Shown: positions 1 through 8,440 of the stretch, in pieces
How positions within the stretch are numbered: position 1 is the stretch's first letter
Layout of the letters: each line of letters begins with the position of its first letter
Source: Bacillota bacterium
GTDB taxonomy: Bacteria > Bacillota > Clostridia > Acetivibrionales > DSM-1351
Assembly: GCA_023397905.1 (NCBI GenBank)
Contig: JAEWSZ010000186.1
Coordinates: 1-64,000, forward strand
Reading direction: 5' to 3'
Length of the DNA: 64,000 nt
The notes under the pieces: model-generated
What the model was told of the DNA's origin: nothing
What the model saw: the letters and a program-made list of their open reading frames with translations, nothing else
The model's database searches: none
Translations under genes and position numbers: made by a program

Positions 1-38
1 CCAAGGTATTCCATACTTTACATATGCCCCCTGAAATT

Positions 39-76
39 AATTATAGCATGAATTTAAGAAAATTCATGCTATAATT
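39..76. terminator. Perfect 17-bp inverted repeat downstream of the anti-sigma gene
   Basis: Arms 39-55 and 60-76 are exact reverse complements around a 4-nt loop (AAGA). The hairpin lies 24 bp beyond the stop codon of the leftward anti-sigma gene, where a terminator is expected. It is AT-rich and has no strong U-tract on either side, so it could also protect the mRNA 3' end. Confidence 0.5.
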
Positions 77-99
77 GCCAAAGTCAGATGGTCAAGGTT

Positions 100-1263
100 T
101 TATTCAATTTTTACAGTTTTTCCGGTAATTGTTCCGTCTGCAGCTCTAGAAAACAGTATGGCAGTCCAGTTGTTGTCGGACCCATTCACACTTACAAATT
201 TTGTACCTGTCTCCCCTTCTTTGAATAGAAAGTTTATATTCACACCAACTTTCGCGCTTCCAAATTCATAATAAGCCATACCATCCTCATCAACGGTGAC
301 CTCTTTTACCGATTCCGGTATCAGGACTCCATTTTCAGCTTCCTTTTTCAGATCAAGATACGGCTTCCCTTCACCGGGTTCCGATTCTGCCTGCTTCTTA
401 TCGCTTCCGGTATTTTCAGGGTTTTGTCCGGAGGCTGAATCACCTTCCGGTTCTTTTAATAATTCCTGTAAGTACTTTTCCGCTTTGTCATGGTCGGCCT
501 TTTTTGTATCAAGTGGCAGGTCAAAAATAGCGTTAGCGCCGTCAAAATCAGGATTTACACTGATCTCGCCGGTTTTTTCATTGTAATTGAACGCTTTTAT
601 ATCATAAAAATTACTGGTACTGACGCTGAGATAAAGTCCTCTGTCGGCAAACATTTCAATCCCGTCACATTCGATCAGCCTGTACATCACCCCGTCAATT
701 ACAGCCTCGCTGTATCCGCCGTTCATTGAGGCTATGTTGACCTGCCACGGTTTTTGGCCCTTAATCAGAGGGGATACAAAGAATGGGACCTTGCCATATT
801 CCTCATCCCGGGTATCCGGCATTTTTGCGCCATCCTGCCTGGCTATTGAGACCACCGCATAGGTTCTGTCCGGATGTAAATCCTGCACGGAGCTTTTAAA
901 GTCATTTAACCATTCGCCTGAAGTAACGCCAAGCAAGGTTATGCTGTAACCGCCTGACACCACCGTCTTATCTATTTTAATTGCGTCCTTGCCTTTAAAA
1001 GCCTGTGCCAATGTCCGGTTTCCAAAATGCTCTGCAACCTGGCTGGGATTAAGAAGCTTCCATGCCGCAAATGCCGTTGCCGACATTGCAACAGCCACAA
1101 CCGCCGCTATCAGAATTGCCGCCACTCTTTTCTTTAAAACTGGTTTCATAATATTCTTCTCCTTTAACAGGTTTATAACTTTTTGATTTAAAGCTTCATC
1201 CGGTTCAGCCGTTGGGGAAAGGGCCTGTTTTAAAAGGTTGTCCTCTTGCTCATAATTTCTCAT
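100..1263 (-). CDS. Membrane-anchored anti-sigma factor (DUF4179-like)
   Basis: Probable regulator that sequesters the ECF sigma factor encoded just upstream. About 45 cytoplasmic residues are followed by one hydrophobic segment (about 47-68) and a long extracytoplasmic part. That outer part carries a Glu/Gly/Ser-rich linker near 280-300 and a conserved-looking beta-rich C-terminus. The ATG has a GGAGG nine bases upstream. The start overlaps the sigma gene by 14 bp, so the two are translationally coupled. The cognate-pair assignment follows from this arrangement, which is the rule for ECF/anti-sigma operons; the signal sensed is unknown. 387 aa. Confidence 0.75.
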   Translation of the reverse strand: MRNYEQEDNLLKQALSPTAEPDEALNQKVINLLKEKNIMKPVLKKRVAAILIAAVVAVAMSATAFAAWKLLNPSQVAEHFGNRTLAQAFKGKDAIKIDKTVVSGGYSITLLGVTSGEWLNDFKSSVQDLHPDRTYAVVSIARQDGAKMPDTRDEEYGKVPFFVSPLIKGQKPWQVNIASMNGGYSEAVIDGVMYRLIECDGIEMFADRGLYLSVSTSNFYDIKAFNYNEKTGEISVNPDFDGANAIFDLPLDTKKADHDKAEKYLQELLKEPEGDSASGQNPENTGSDKKQAESEPGEGKPYLDLKKEAENGVLIPESVKEVTVDEDGMAYYEFGSAKVGVNINFLFKEGETGTKFVSVNGSDNNWTAILFSRAADGTITGKTVKIE

Positions 1264-1789
1264 ATTCGCTAACCTCCAGCTCCAAAATACTTTTTAATAC
1301 TTTGCGGGCCTTGTAAAGCCGGCTTTTTACAGTGCCCTGCGGGATTTTCAGCGATAAAGCTATATCTTCGCTGGACATCTCCGCAGTGTAATACATATAT
1401 AAAGGTATTTTCAATTTATCATTCAATGTATCTGCGGCATTTTGTATCATAAAACGGAGCTCATTGGAAATAACCATCTCCTCCGGGGTCGGCTCATTTT
1501 TTGATGTATAGCTGCCTGTCACAGCTTCATCAAGCTCTTCCATCGGAGCTATCCTTTTTCGCCTGGCATATTTACGGCGCTTGTTTTTCCATATGCCGAT
1601 GGTAATTGAGATAAGAAACCCTTTGGGATTGTTCCCCTGATCAATTTTATGACACAATTCCATTGCCTTGAGAAATGTTTCCTGATACAGATCGTCAGCA
1701 TCTGTCCTGCATCCGGTCAGTCTGTGGCAAAATGCATAGACGGCATTGCCATGCAGCTCAACAAGCTTGCTTAAATCTTCGGTATCCAA
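1250..1789 (-). CDS. ECF-type RNA polymerase sigma factor
   Basis: A 179-aa sigma-70 family protein with only regions 2 and 4. Region 2 contains DADDLYQETFLKAM (about residues 31-44). Region 4 at about 120-165 has the helix-turn-helix IALSLKIPQGTVKSRLYKA. It directs RNA polymerase to a small regulon, probably cell-envelope genes. The start is a TTG with AAGGAG seven bases upstream; no ATG fits as well. It is first in a two-gene operon with its putative anti-sigma factor. The target genes cannot be deduced from this window. Confidence 0.88.
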   Translation of the reverse strand: MDTEDLSKLVELHGNAVYAFCHRLTGCRTDADDLYQETFLKAMELCHKIDQGNNPKGFLISITIGIWKNKRRKYARRKRIAPMEELDEAVTGSYTSKNEPTPEEMVISNELRFMIQNAADTLNDKLKIPLYMYYTAEMSSEDIALSLKIPQGTVKSRLYKARKVLKSILELEVSEYEKL

Positions 1790-1844
1790 GTAACTTCTCC
1801 TTTCAGAAAATTAAACTCTTTTGTAAATGGCCATTCACCTATAT

Positions 1845-1870
1845 ATTGTCACGGTATAATAAAAGGTTCA
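1845..1870 (-). promoter_or_regulatory. Candidate autoregulatory ECF promoter
   Basis: Reading leftwards upstream of the ECF sigma gene, TGAACC (1870-1865) is followed by CGTG (1853-1850). These resemble the AAC and CGT cores of many ECF promoters, but the spacer (about 11-12 nt) is shorter than the usual 16, so the call is tentative. Confidence 0.25.
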
Positions 1871-1929
1871 TTTTTAATCCGTTTAGATAATTTTATAAAA
1901 TAAAATTATTGAAATCCATAATTATGTAA

Positions 1930-1966
1930 AAATAAAAAGAACTTACCGTGTAAGTAAGCTCTTTTT
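1930..1966 (-). terminator. Terminator after fabH
   Basis: On the minus strand an AAAAAGA/TCTTTTT outer stem and a CTTAC/GTAAG inner stem are separated by a small internal loop. The hairpin is followed by U-rich sequence (TTTTTATTTTTAC). It lies between the fabH stop and the ECF sigma promoter region. Confidence 0.55.
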
Positions 1967-1995
1967 CATATATGATACCTGCCGCTTTTAGGCCT

Positions 1996-2037
1996 TTCAT
2001 TCTGAGTTCAGGATTCTGACTCCTGAATCCTGAATTA
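1996..2037 (-). repeat. Degenerate heptamer repeat abutting the fabH stop codon
   Basis: Reading the minus strand directly after the TAG stop of fabH, six consecutive 7-nt units follow: TAATTCA, GGATTCA, GGAGTCA, GAATCCT, GAACTCA, GAATGAA. The same register and consensus (about GNANTCA) recur at 34781 and 58507. Because the units are partly complementary, the run also folds into a 10-bp hairpin (2007-2016 with 2025-2034). Confidence 0.65.
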
Positions 2038-3018
2038 CTACCATTCAACAATGACCCCGCCATGGGTCAGGCCTCCGCCGAATCCATACAGGATCATTTT
2101 ATCCCCTGATTTGATTTTGGCCTCTCCCAGTGCCATATATATGGCAAGAGGAATGGTGGCCGATGACGTGTTTCCATAAAACTCATTGCTCACCAGGGTT
2201 TTTTCAATTGGATAATTCATTCTTTTGCAGATCGCTTCTATCATGCGTATATTGGCGCTGTGAGGTACAAACCAGTCTATATCGTCCAAAGTCATTTCAG
2301 CTCTTTTCAAAAGGCTGTAAACTCCGTCCGGAATGTTTTTGACCACATATTCGTAAAGAAATTTACCCTCCTGCTCAAATAGGTTCTTCTTGCCCAGCAC
2401 CTTATTATTAACTCCTTCCGACAGATTGCTGCAGGTGACATTTTCCGCTGCCTTTCCGTCAGTTGTAAAATATGATGCCATGAAATTCCCTTTTTCCACA
2501 GTCTTTTCAATCAGCGTGGCCACCGCCGCATCCCCGAAGAGGATACATGTATTCCTGTCGGTATAATCCAGCACCTTTGAGACGACCTCCGACGCTATGA
2601 CCAATATTTTTTTAAAATTCCCGGAGGTTATCAGAGAATCGGCCACGCAAACCGCATAGGCATATCCCGCGCAAGCGGCGCTGATATCTATGGCTCCTGC
2701 GTTTTCCATGCCAAAATGGCCCTGAACCAGCGAAGAAACATTAGGTATAAAATGGTCGGGAGTGAATGTTGTGACAATAATCATGTCTACGTCGTCAACA
2801 CTGGCGTTATTCTTGGTTATGAGATTTTCAACAGCCTTTATTGCCAGATCGCTGGCGAACTCTCCCTTTTCAGATATTCTTCTCTCTTTTACTCCGGTAC
2901 GTCTGGTAATCCATTCGTCATTTGTATCAACCAGCTTTTCCAGCTCCTGATTGGTTAGCCTTCTTTCCGGCAAGTATGCGCCCATTGCTGTTATTTTAGA
3001 ATTCGACCTGTTTGGCAT
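2038..3018 (-). CDS. fabH: 3-oxoacyl-[acyl-carrier-protein] synthase III (KASIII)
   Basis: Condenses acetyl-CoA (or a branched acyl-CoA) with malonyl-ACP to begin fatty-acid synthesis. The thiolase-fold triad is visible: Cys in ISAACAGYAYA (about residue 116), His in FVPHSANIRM, and Asn in EFYGNTSSAT. The glycine-rich C-terminal loop YGFGGGLTHGG is present. Length 326 aa is normal. I start at the ATG at 3018, which has GGAGGT seven bases upstream; an in-frame GTG at 3030 lies inside that ribosome-binding site. The gene stands alone here, away from other fab genes, with a palindromic operator candidate just upstream. Confidence 0.93.
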   Translation of the reverse strand: MPNRSNSKITAMGAYLPERRLTNQELEKLVDTNDEWITRRTGVKERRISEKGEFASDLAIKAVENLITKNNASVDDVDMIIVTTFTPDHFIPNVSSLVQGHFGMENAGAIDISAACAGYAYAVCVADSLITSGNFKKILVIASEVVSKVLDYTDRNTCILFGDAAVATLIEKTVEKGNFMASYFTTDGKAAENVTCSNLSEGVNNKVLGKKNLFEQEGKFLYEYVVKNIPDGVYSLLKRAEMTLDDIDWFVPHSANIRMIEAICKRMNYPIEKTLVSNEFYGNTSSATIPLAIYMALGEAKIKSGDKMILYGFGGGLTHGGVIVEW

Positions 3019-3055
3019 ATATACCTCCACAAAATTTTCCGCACATTATCACCTG

Positions 3056-3076
3056 ATTATATTACCTAGTAATATA
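3056..3076 (-). promoter_or_regulatory. Palindromic operator overlapping the fabH -10 region
   Basis: An 8-bp perfect dyad, TATATTAC (3058-3065) and GTAATATA (3069-3076), has a 3-nt centre. A TATAAT -10 (minus strand 3061-3056) overlaps it and the -35 is poor. Position suggests control of fabH by a lipid-responsive repressor such as a FapR-like protein, but the site does not clearly match the known FapR consensus. The rest of 3077-3212 shows no gene. Confidence 0.45.
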
Positions 3077-3212
3077 AATATACCATATATTAGGAGCATA
3101 ATCAATATATCTATATGCTAAAAAGTAAACCCGAATAATTCATTCCGAAAATCCCTCGCTTATATCAAAGTATTCAACACATTGACATAATGTTATAGTT
3201 AAAATAACGGCA

Positions 3213-3255
3213 AATTATAAAACAAGCGGCTTTCGATTTCTTTCGGAAGCCGCTT
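3213..3255 (-). terminator. Terminator of the glycan operon
   Basis: Arms AAGCGGCTT (3224-3232) and AAGCCGCTT (3247-3255) form a GC-rich hairpin. Read leftwards it is followed by GTTTTATAATTT. It lies about 70 bp past the stop of the glycosyltransferase, the last gene of the operon. Confidence 0.75.
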
Positions 3256-3323
3256 CGCAGGAAGCACAGAACACCTTAATTTTACACAGTTTTCCGGCTC
3301 ATATACCAATTCCCCGTGTACAT

Positions 3324-4190
3324 TTATTTTATATTGGGAATCTTTTCCTCACCGTAAAATAATTTATCCATCCTGGACAGGACATCAAGCCCCACGCCTG
3401 AATTATAGCCTATGTGCACGCATTCACAATCCAGTACGACCCTGTTATCCGCGGGAAACCGGTCTCTGAAGATAGTATCATCCCACCATGAATTATTTGA
3501 GGTCTCAGGATATTTTGTAAAACTTGAAGAATGGAACAATTGAAAATATCCCGTAAAATTGGGTTCTCCGCCTTCGAAAATGTACGGCAGGTTATCCCAG
3601 TTGCCAGTCCTGTAGCTCAGCCATTGATCTTCAATGCTGTTTATGTCCGATTCGAATAATCCGGCCTTGACAAAGGATCGCAATGTATCAAGATATATTT
3701 GCTCTTTATCTGGATCATTCTCTACCTTTTTTACTACTTCAATAAACCTTTTATGTATTTCAGTGATATTTTCCCTGCTTTTTGAACATTTGAAATCCAG
3801 GAAATCGTCTCCTCTTCCCAGCCCCAGCCCTCTCCTGCCAAATGGGGAATACAGCGATTTCAGGCTTTTTTCCGTTTTGGGTATATTATTTACAAATTCT
3901 CTGACATTTGCAGGCAGAATTATGTCCGCGTCAAGAGCCAATATCCAGTCAGATTTATCAAGCGCGTCAAATCCTTCATTCATGGCCTTGCCTTTTGCAA
4001 ATTCGGCGCCATTTTCATGTATCCTCTCAGAAAAAATATAATTGATGGAATTCTCCTTGCAGAGATTTACCGTATCAGTATCATCCTCCATCGTGACTAT
4101 AACCCAATTATCAAGGTATTTCCTGTTATCCAGGCAATACTTAAACACATGGGAATAGTTTATGCATACGCTGACAGCTTCTATTTTCAT
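3324..4190 (-). CDS. Glycosyltransferase, GT2-like
   Basis: Probable cytoplasmic enzyme that transfers a sugar from a nucleotide donor to a surface-glycan acceptor. The N-terminus (MKIEAVSVCINYSHVFKY) resembles family-2 nucleotide-binding folds. A DxD-like metal/donor motif sits in WILALDADIILP (near residue 80). GGGAGGG precedes the ATG. It is the last gene of the leftward glycan operon, 75 bp after the nucleotide-sugar dehydrogenase. The sugar specificity is not readable. 288 aa, no membrane segments. Confidence 0.65.
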   Translation of the reverse strand: MKIEAVSVCINYSHVFKYCLDNRKYLDNWVIVTMEDDTDTVNLCKENSINYIFSERIHENGAEFAKGKAMNEGFDALDKSDWILALDADIILPANVREFVNNIPKTEKSLKSLYSPFGRRGLGLGRGDDFLDFKCSKSRENITEIHKRFIEVVKKVENDPDKEQIYLDTLRSFVKAGLFESDINSIEDQWLSYRTGNWDNLPYIFEGGEPNFTGYFQLFHSSSFTKYPETSNNSWWDDTIFRDRFPADNRVVLDCECVHIGYNSGVGLDVLSRMDKLFYGEEKIPNIK

Positions 4191-4265
4191 AATATATCCC
4201 TCCCGGATTTCAATTTTTTATAGCTTAGTTAATACTGTCCATTTTTTTAACCGCCATCTATTACT

Positions 4266-5615
4266 TTATAAGCTCCAATACAGGAACCCGTTATTTTCCG
4301 CTTCCCTTTTGCTGTAAGTCCCCTTTACATCTATAAGAACGCCTGTTTCATCCCTGAATTTCATCATCAGCTCTTTTAAGGGTATGTCCCTGTATTGCAT
4401 ATGCGGAACAGCGTATATTATGGCGTCAACATTGTTTGTCATATTGAAGTCACTGAGTCTGAAGCCGTATTGCTCGAATACTTCATCCTGATCCACTATG
4501 CAGTCCGCAACCCGAACTTTAACATCGTATTCCTTCAGTTCGTTGACAATGTCTATGACCTTCGTATTTCTGATATCAGGCACATCTTCCTTGTAGGAAA
4601 AGCCCACGATCAAAACCTCGCAGCCGCTGATCTGCTTGCGGGCCTTTACAATCTGTTTGATAGTATTTTCTGCAATATATTTACCCGCGCCGTCATTAAC
4701 CATTCTTCCCGCAAGTATGAGCTGCGGATGGCAGCCTATTTCCTCAGCCTTATATGCCAAATAGTAGGGATCCACTCCGATACAGTGTCCTCCTACTATT
4801 CCGGGGCTCAGGGATATGAAATTCCATTTTGTGGCCGCCGCGCTCAAGACCGCTTTAGTATCCAGCCCCAGCTTGTTGAATATTATCGAAAATTCATTCA
4901 TCAATGCAATAATCAGGTCTCTCTGGGTGTTTTCTATTACTTTGGCTGCCTCCGCAACCTTTATACTTTCAGCCCTGTATAGTTTTTCGCCGGCAATGAT
5001 TATACTGTAGACCTTAGCCACCAGCTCAAGGGTCTCTTCATCCATGCCGGACACGATCTTTATCACATTGGTTATGGAATGGGACTTATCGCCGGGAGTT
5101 ATTCTTTCGGGTGAATACCCCACCTTGAAGTCACTTCCGCATTTAAGGCCGGATTCCTTTTCAAGGATGGGTATGCATACCTCCTCCACCAGGCCCGGAT
5201 ATACGGTGGACTCATACACAATTACACAGCCAATATTAAGGTTTCTCGCCACTGTCTGAGTTGCCGACTTTATGGGGCCCAGATCCGGAGTCTTGTCCCT
5301 GTTGACAGGTGTGGGCACGGCAACTATATGAAATTGGGCTTCTTTAAGCATGCTTTCATCAGTGGTAAACAGGATATCCGCTTTTGCCAGGTCCTCTTTA
5401 TCCAGTTCATTTGTGGGATCCAGGCCTTTTTTGTATGCCTGCACCTTCTTGGCACTGATATCAAAGCCTATCACACCGACTCTTTTGCCAAATTGAACAG
5501 CAAGCTGAATACCCACATAGCCCAATCCCACAACCGAAATTTTGTCCCGGCCGGAAATTATATTTTCATATAACCCTTCCACATTGTTCACCCCTCTATA
5601 AACTGCATCCGCCAT
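4266..5615 (-). CDS. Nucleotide-sugar dehydrogenase (UDP-Glc/UDP-HexNAc 6-dehydrogenase family)
   Basis: Performs a double NAD+-dependent oxidation of a UDP- or GDP-sugar to the uronic acid. The N-terminal Rossmann motif is VVGLGYVGI (about 28-36). The family motif YESTVYPG is near 134, and the catalytic Cys is in GGHCIGVDPYY (Cys278). Sequence style is closest to the WbpA/TviB branch that acts on UDP-HexNAc, an inference. The ATG at 5615 lacks a good ribosome-binding site. A GTG at 5582 preceded by GAGGGGTGA gives a 438-aa product nearer family length and may be the true start. Confidence 0.85.
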   Translation of the reverse strand: MADAVYRGVNNVEGLYENIISGRDKISVVGLGYVGIQLAVQFGKRVGVIGFDISAKKVQAYKKGLDPTNELDKEDLAKADILFTTDESMLKEAQFHIVAVPTPVNRDKTPDLGPIKSATQTVARNLNIGCVIVYESTVYPGLVEEVCIPILEKESGLKCGSDFKVGYSPERITPGDKSHSITNVIKIVSGMDEETLELVAKVYSIIIAGEKLYRAESIKVAEAAKVIENTQRDLIIALMNEFSIIFNKLGLDTKAVLSAAATKWNFISLSPGIVGGHCIGVDPYYLAYKAEEIGCHPQLILAGRMVNDGAGKYIAENTIKQIVKARKQISGCEVLIVGFSYKEDVPDIRNTKVIDIVNELKEYDVKVRVADCIVDQDEVFEQYGFRLSDFNMTNNVDAIIYAVPHMQYRDIPLKELMMKFRDETGVLIDVKGTYSKREAENNGFLYWSL

Positions 5616-5719
5616 AAAGCCGATGGAGAGACTCTAGTCTCAGACCCAAGCGCCGGCTTCCGGCCCGCAGCAATTGACTTTCAATCAGGTTTACCGGCCC
5701 AAGGTCAAAGGTGTGAGCT

Positions 5720-6697
5720 TTATCTGAGCTGGTATACCTTGTTTTGATTCTTCAAATAGTCAATAACACTGTCAATGATCTCATCAATATTCAAGAACCT
5801 GTATTGGCCGATAACGCTCAAAATCTTGCCCGAATCCGGAATCCTGACTTTGGGATCCTCAAAGTCACTGCCAAAGACCTCTTTTGTGGGAATGAAAGTT
5901 ATTTCGGAGGAGCTGCCTGTAATGGATTTAATCCTCTTTGCCAGATCAATTATTGAAATACTGTTGCCCGATCCCACATTAAAAATCTGTTTACCGGTTT
6001 TACTGTTTTCAACAGCCAGCATTAATATATTGACCAGATCATTTACATGGGTAAATGTGCGGATTTGCGTTCCATCGTCGTACACTGTCATGGGTTCTCC
6101 GCGAAGCGCCTGTCCTGCCAGCCTGGGCAAAACCATTCCGTAGTTTCCCACCTGTCTCGGGCCGACTATATTAAAGCACCTGATAACAACATAGTCCAGG
6201 TCCATCTCTTTGCCGTAAGCGTAGCAATAGTATTCCGCAACCGCTTTACCGGTGGAATAGCTCCACCTGAAGGAATGGCCCAGGATCCGGTCATCCTTTT
6301 CCCGTATTTCCGGAGAAACGCTTTTTCCATAGATTTCTGATGTGGAAAATACCACGATCCTTTTTTTCAGCTCCGCAGCGGCCCTGATAATAGAAATAGA
6401 ACCCAGAATATTTGAATTCAGGCTCTTAACCGGATTTTCCATTACATATTTTACGCCTACGGAGGACGCCAGGTGAAAAATAAGGTCGCAATCCGAACAC
6501 AATTCATATAAGACACCGTAATTGGAAACATCCTCCTGTGTAAATGAAAACCCGGGATTTCCCAGATTATGCGCCATATTCTCCAGGGAACCGGTGGACA
6601 GGTTGTCTACAACGTGCACCTCATGCCCTTCCTCCAGCAATTTATCCGCCAGATGTGATCCGATAAAACCTGCTCCCCCTGTAATAAGTACCTTCAT
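5720..6697 (-). CDS. NAD-dependent epimerase/dehydratase (extended SDR family)
   Basis: Extended short-chain dehydrogenase acting on a nucleotide sugar. It begins MKVLITGGAGFIGSHLAD with the GGAGFIG cofactor motif. The active site is built from FSTSEIYG and the YSTGK Tyr-Lys pair. It resembles GalE/UDP-glucuronate decarboxylase-like proteins, but the exact reaction is open. The ATG at 6697 is chosen because GGGGTGA lies five bases upstream; a GTG at 6706 lies inside that site. It follows the PIG-L gene by 29 bp and precedes the dehydrogenase, so the two probably act on the same sugar nucleotide. Confidence 0.82.
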   Translation of the reverse strand: MKVLITGGAGFIGSHLADKLLEEGHEVHVVDNLSTGSLENMAHNLGNPGFSFTQEDVSNYGVLYELCSDCDLIFHLASSVGVKYVMENPVKSLNSNILGSISIIRAAAELKKRIVVFSTSEIYGKSVSPEIREKDDRILGHSFRWSYSTGKAVAEYYCYAYGKEMDLDYVVIRCFNIVGPRQVGNYGMVLPRLAGQALRGEPMTVYDDGTQIRTFTHVNDLVNILMLAVENSKTGKQIFNVGSGNSISIIDLAKRIKSITGSSSEITFIPTKEVFGSDFEDPKVRIPDSGKILSVIGQYRFLNIDEIIDSVIDYLKNQNKVYQLR

Positions 6698-6726
6698 AAT
6701 GCTCACCCCAAATTTTTTGTAAATAT

Positions 6727-7383
6727 TTAAACTACCAGCAGCCTTTTTATTTCATAGGCCTCGGCGGCTTCAACCGAAACTTCCTTTCCGCGGTACCTTG
6801 CCATGCTTATTACCCCGTTTTTACTGACTGCATAGTCTTCATCTCCCATTTGGGATTTATACATTTCCAGCATTTCAACCTTTTTATGGAGTTGCCCGGA
6901 TATATCCACATACAGGTTGGGCTGAAACATTTGTACGTTTGTAATCCAATTTACCTGGGGGTATTCGTATACTGTGACGGCTTCAGGCATGAAAAATTTC
7001 TTTTTCCTGCTGCGAAGTGCTGTCATGCAGCAGTTATAGACTATTGCATGATCCTGGTTGAATGAAGGGAAAGGTATGGCGACGACCTGGGGTCTTACTC
7101 TTTCAATGATAGCTTCTGCTTTGTTGACAAGTTCAAACATGGGGATGAGATCCAGCTTCAGATGATATTCGTCTTCATACAGAATTTCAAAGTTTTCTAT
7201 CCGGCAGAACTCCATTATTTTTTCAAATTCTTTTTTCCTTGGAGCACTTCCTATGGTAAACTCAGCTATATGTACATTTGTGCTTTCCATTTTGCCGATC
7301 AACCCGCCGCAGCCCAGAGTCTCATCATCGGCGTGGGGTGAAAAAACCAGCAGTCTTCCATTTCCGTCAAATAATTTATTCAC
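6727..7383 (-). CDS. PIG-L (LmbE) family N-acetyl deacetylase
   Basis: Zn-dependent de-N-acetylase fold acting on GlcNAc-type substrates. The hallmark SPHADDETLGCGG near the N-terminus supplies the metal-binding His-Asp-Asp, and a second His is in NQDHAIVYN. The start is GTG at 7383 with GGGAGGGTG upstream; further upstream the frame is open but has no ribosome-binding site. 218 aa is typical. In this operon it probably deacetylates a sugar of the glycan or its precursor. A mycothiol or bacillithiol role is possible for the family but not suggested by the neighbours. Confidence 0.82.
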   Translation of the reverse strand: MNKLFDGNGRLLVFSPHADDETLGCGGLIGKMESTNVHIAEFTIGSAPRKKEFEKIMEFCRIENFEILYEDEYHLKLDLIPMFELVNKAEAIIERVRPQVVAIPFPSFNQDHAIVYNCCMTALRSRKKKFFMPEAVTVYEYPQVNWITNVQMFQPNLYVDISGQLHKKVEMLEMYKSQMGDEDYAVSKNGVISMARYRGKEVSVEAAEAYEIKRLLVV

Positions 7384-7609
7384 GTGACACCCTCCCTGTT
7401 GGCAATTCTCAGGACCAGTGCTTTTCAACATTACAAAATTCCGGTTAATTCATCATTAATAATGCCTGTTTTTTCAGGTTCTACGGATCACACGGATTTT
7501 TTTGATTTTATTCCTTTTTATTCCATATAATCCAATAGATTTATTATATTTTACGGCGATTATTTTGTCAATAGATTACTTATATGGTTTTTTATGTATA
7601 AATCTGCCT

Positions 7610-8305
7610 CTATGGTTCCCATCTGATTTTTTCCTTTAAAATCCTGGCCGGATTGCCGCCGACTATGATATTGTCGCCTTTAATTTCACCGTGTATGAAA
7701 GAATTCGCCCCTACTATACACCCGTTTCCGATTTTGCTCCCTTTCAGGAAAGTACACCTGCAGCCTATCCAGACCTTATCTCCGAATATTATTTCCCTTG
7801 GCTGGTTTATAACAGTTTCAGTTTCCAGACTGTATATTTTATGATAATCAGTATCCATGAATAAGTTGTCCCAGGATACAATACAACCTTCGCCAAATTC
7901 TATTTTTTTGTTGCATATAATTGTCGAATGCCCTCCGCAGCAGAAGCCATCTCCCAGCTGCAGCTCTCCTCCATCACTTACATCGATAACAGAGCCCGTC
8001 CCCACATATACATTTTTCCCCAGTACCACCTTGCCCGTCACATTCCATTTGGAGATCTTTTCAGGCAACGCGCTTATAAAAGGAAATCCTATTGATACCA
8101 TACCAAACCTGGGTTTTGAGGTCAGGACTACGCTGCCGTCCATATCATATAGCTTGACGCTATAATGTACGTGAATAGGAAATTTTATTGCATCCCGGAA
8201 TTTGAAGTAATTTAAATTAATGCAGACAGTCTTGGGAATACTCAATAATACATGTTTCAATGCAAATAAACGCCACCTGATATTATCAAAAACGCTCTTA
8301 AACAT
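7610..8305 (-). CDS. Acyltransferase with left-handed beta-helix (hexapeptide repeats)
   Basis: Probable O- or N-acetyltransferase for a surface sugar. Imperfect hexapeptide repeats run through the second half, for example KVVLGKNVYVGTGSVID and KIGNGCIVGANSFIHG. It ends with the family signature IVGGNPARILKEK. The ATG at 8305 with GGAGGA is the start; an upstream ATG at 8371 lies in the -35 region of the promoter. 231 aa. It is first gene of the glycan operon and is followed by a 226-bp gap before the PIG-L gene. Confidence 0.8.
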   Translation of the reverse strand: MFKSVFDNIRWRLFALKHVLLSIPKTVCINLNYFKFRDAIKFPIHVHYSVKLYDMDGSVVLTSKPRFGMVSIGFPFISALPEKISKWNVTGKVVLGKNVYVGTGSVIDVSDGGELQLGDGFCCGGHSTIICNKKIEFGEGCIVSWDNLFMDTDYHKIYSLETETVINQPREIIFGDKVWIGCRCTFLKGSKIGNGCIVGANSFIHGEIKGDNIIVGGNPARILKEKIRWEP

Positions 8306-8342
8306 TTTATTCCTCCATCTACAAATTATTACAATTATACTA

Positions 8343-8371
8343 ATTATATACTGTAAAGGAGGCTTTTTCAA
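8343..8371 (-). promoter_or_regulatory. Sigma-A promoter of the glycan operon
   Basis: On the minus strand TTGAAA (8371-8366), a 17-nt spacer and TATAAT (8348-8343) lie about 40 bp upstream of the acyltransferase start. The match is close to consensus. Confidence 0.7.
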
Positions 8372-8440
8372 TTGTTCGGATTATAATATTACATTTTTTG
8401 TCATACCGGCCGTTTGTTGATACCCGGTTCCATGCTCCGG

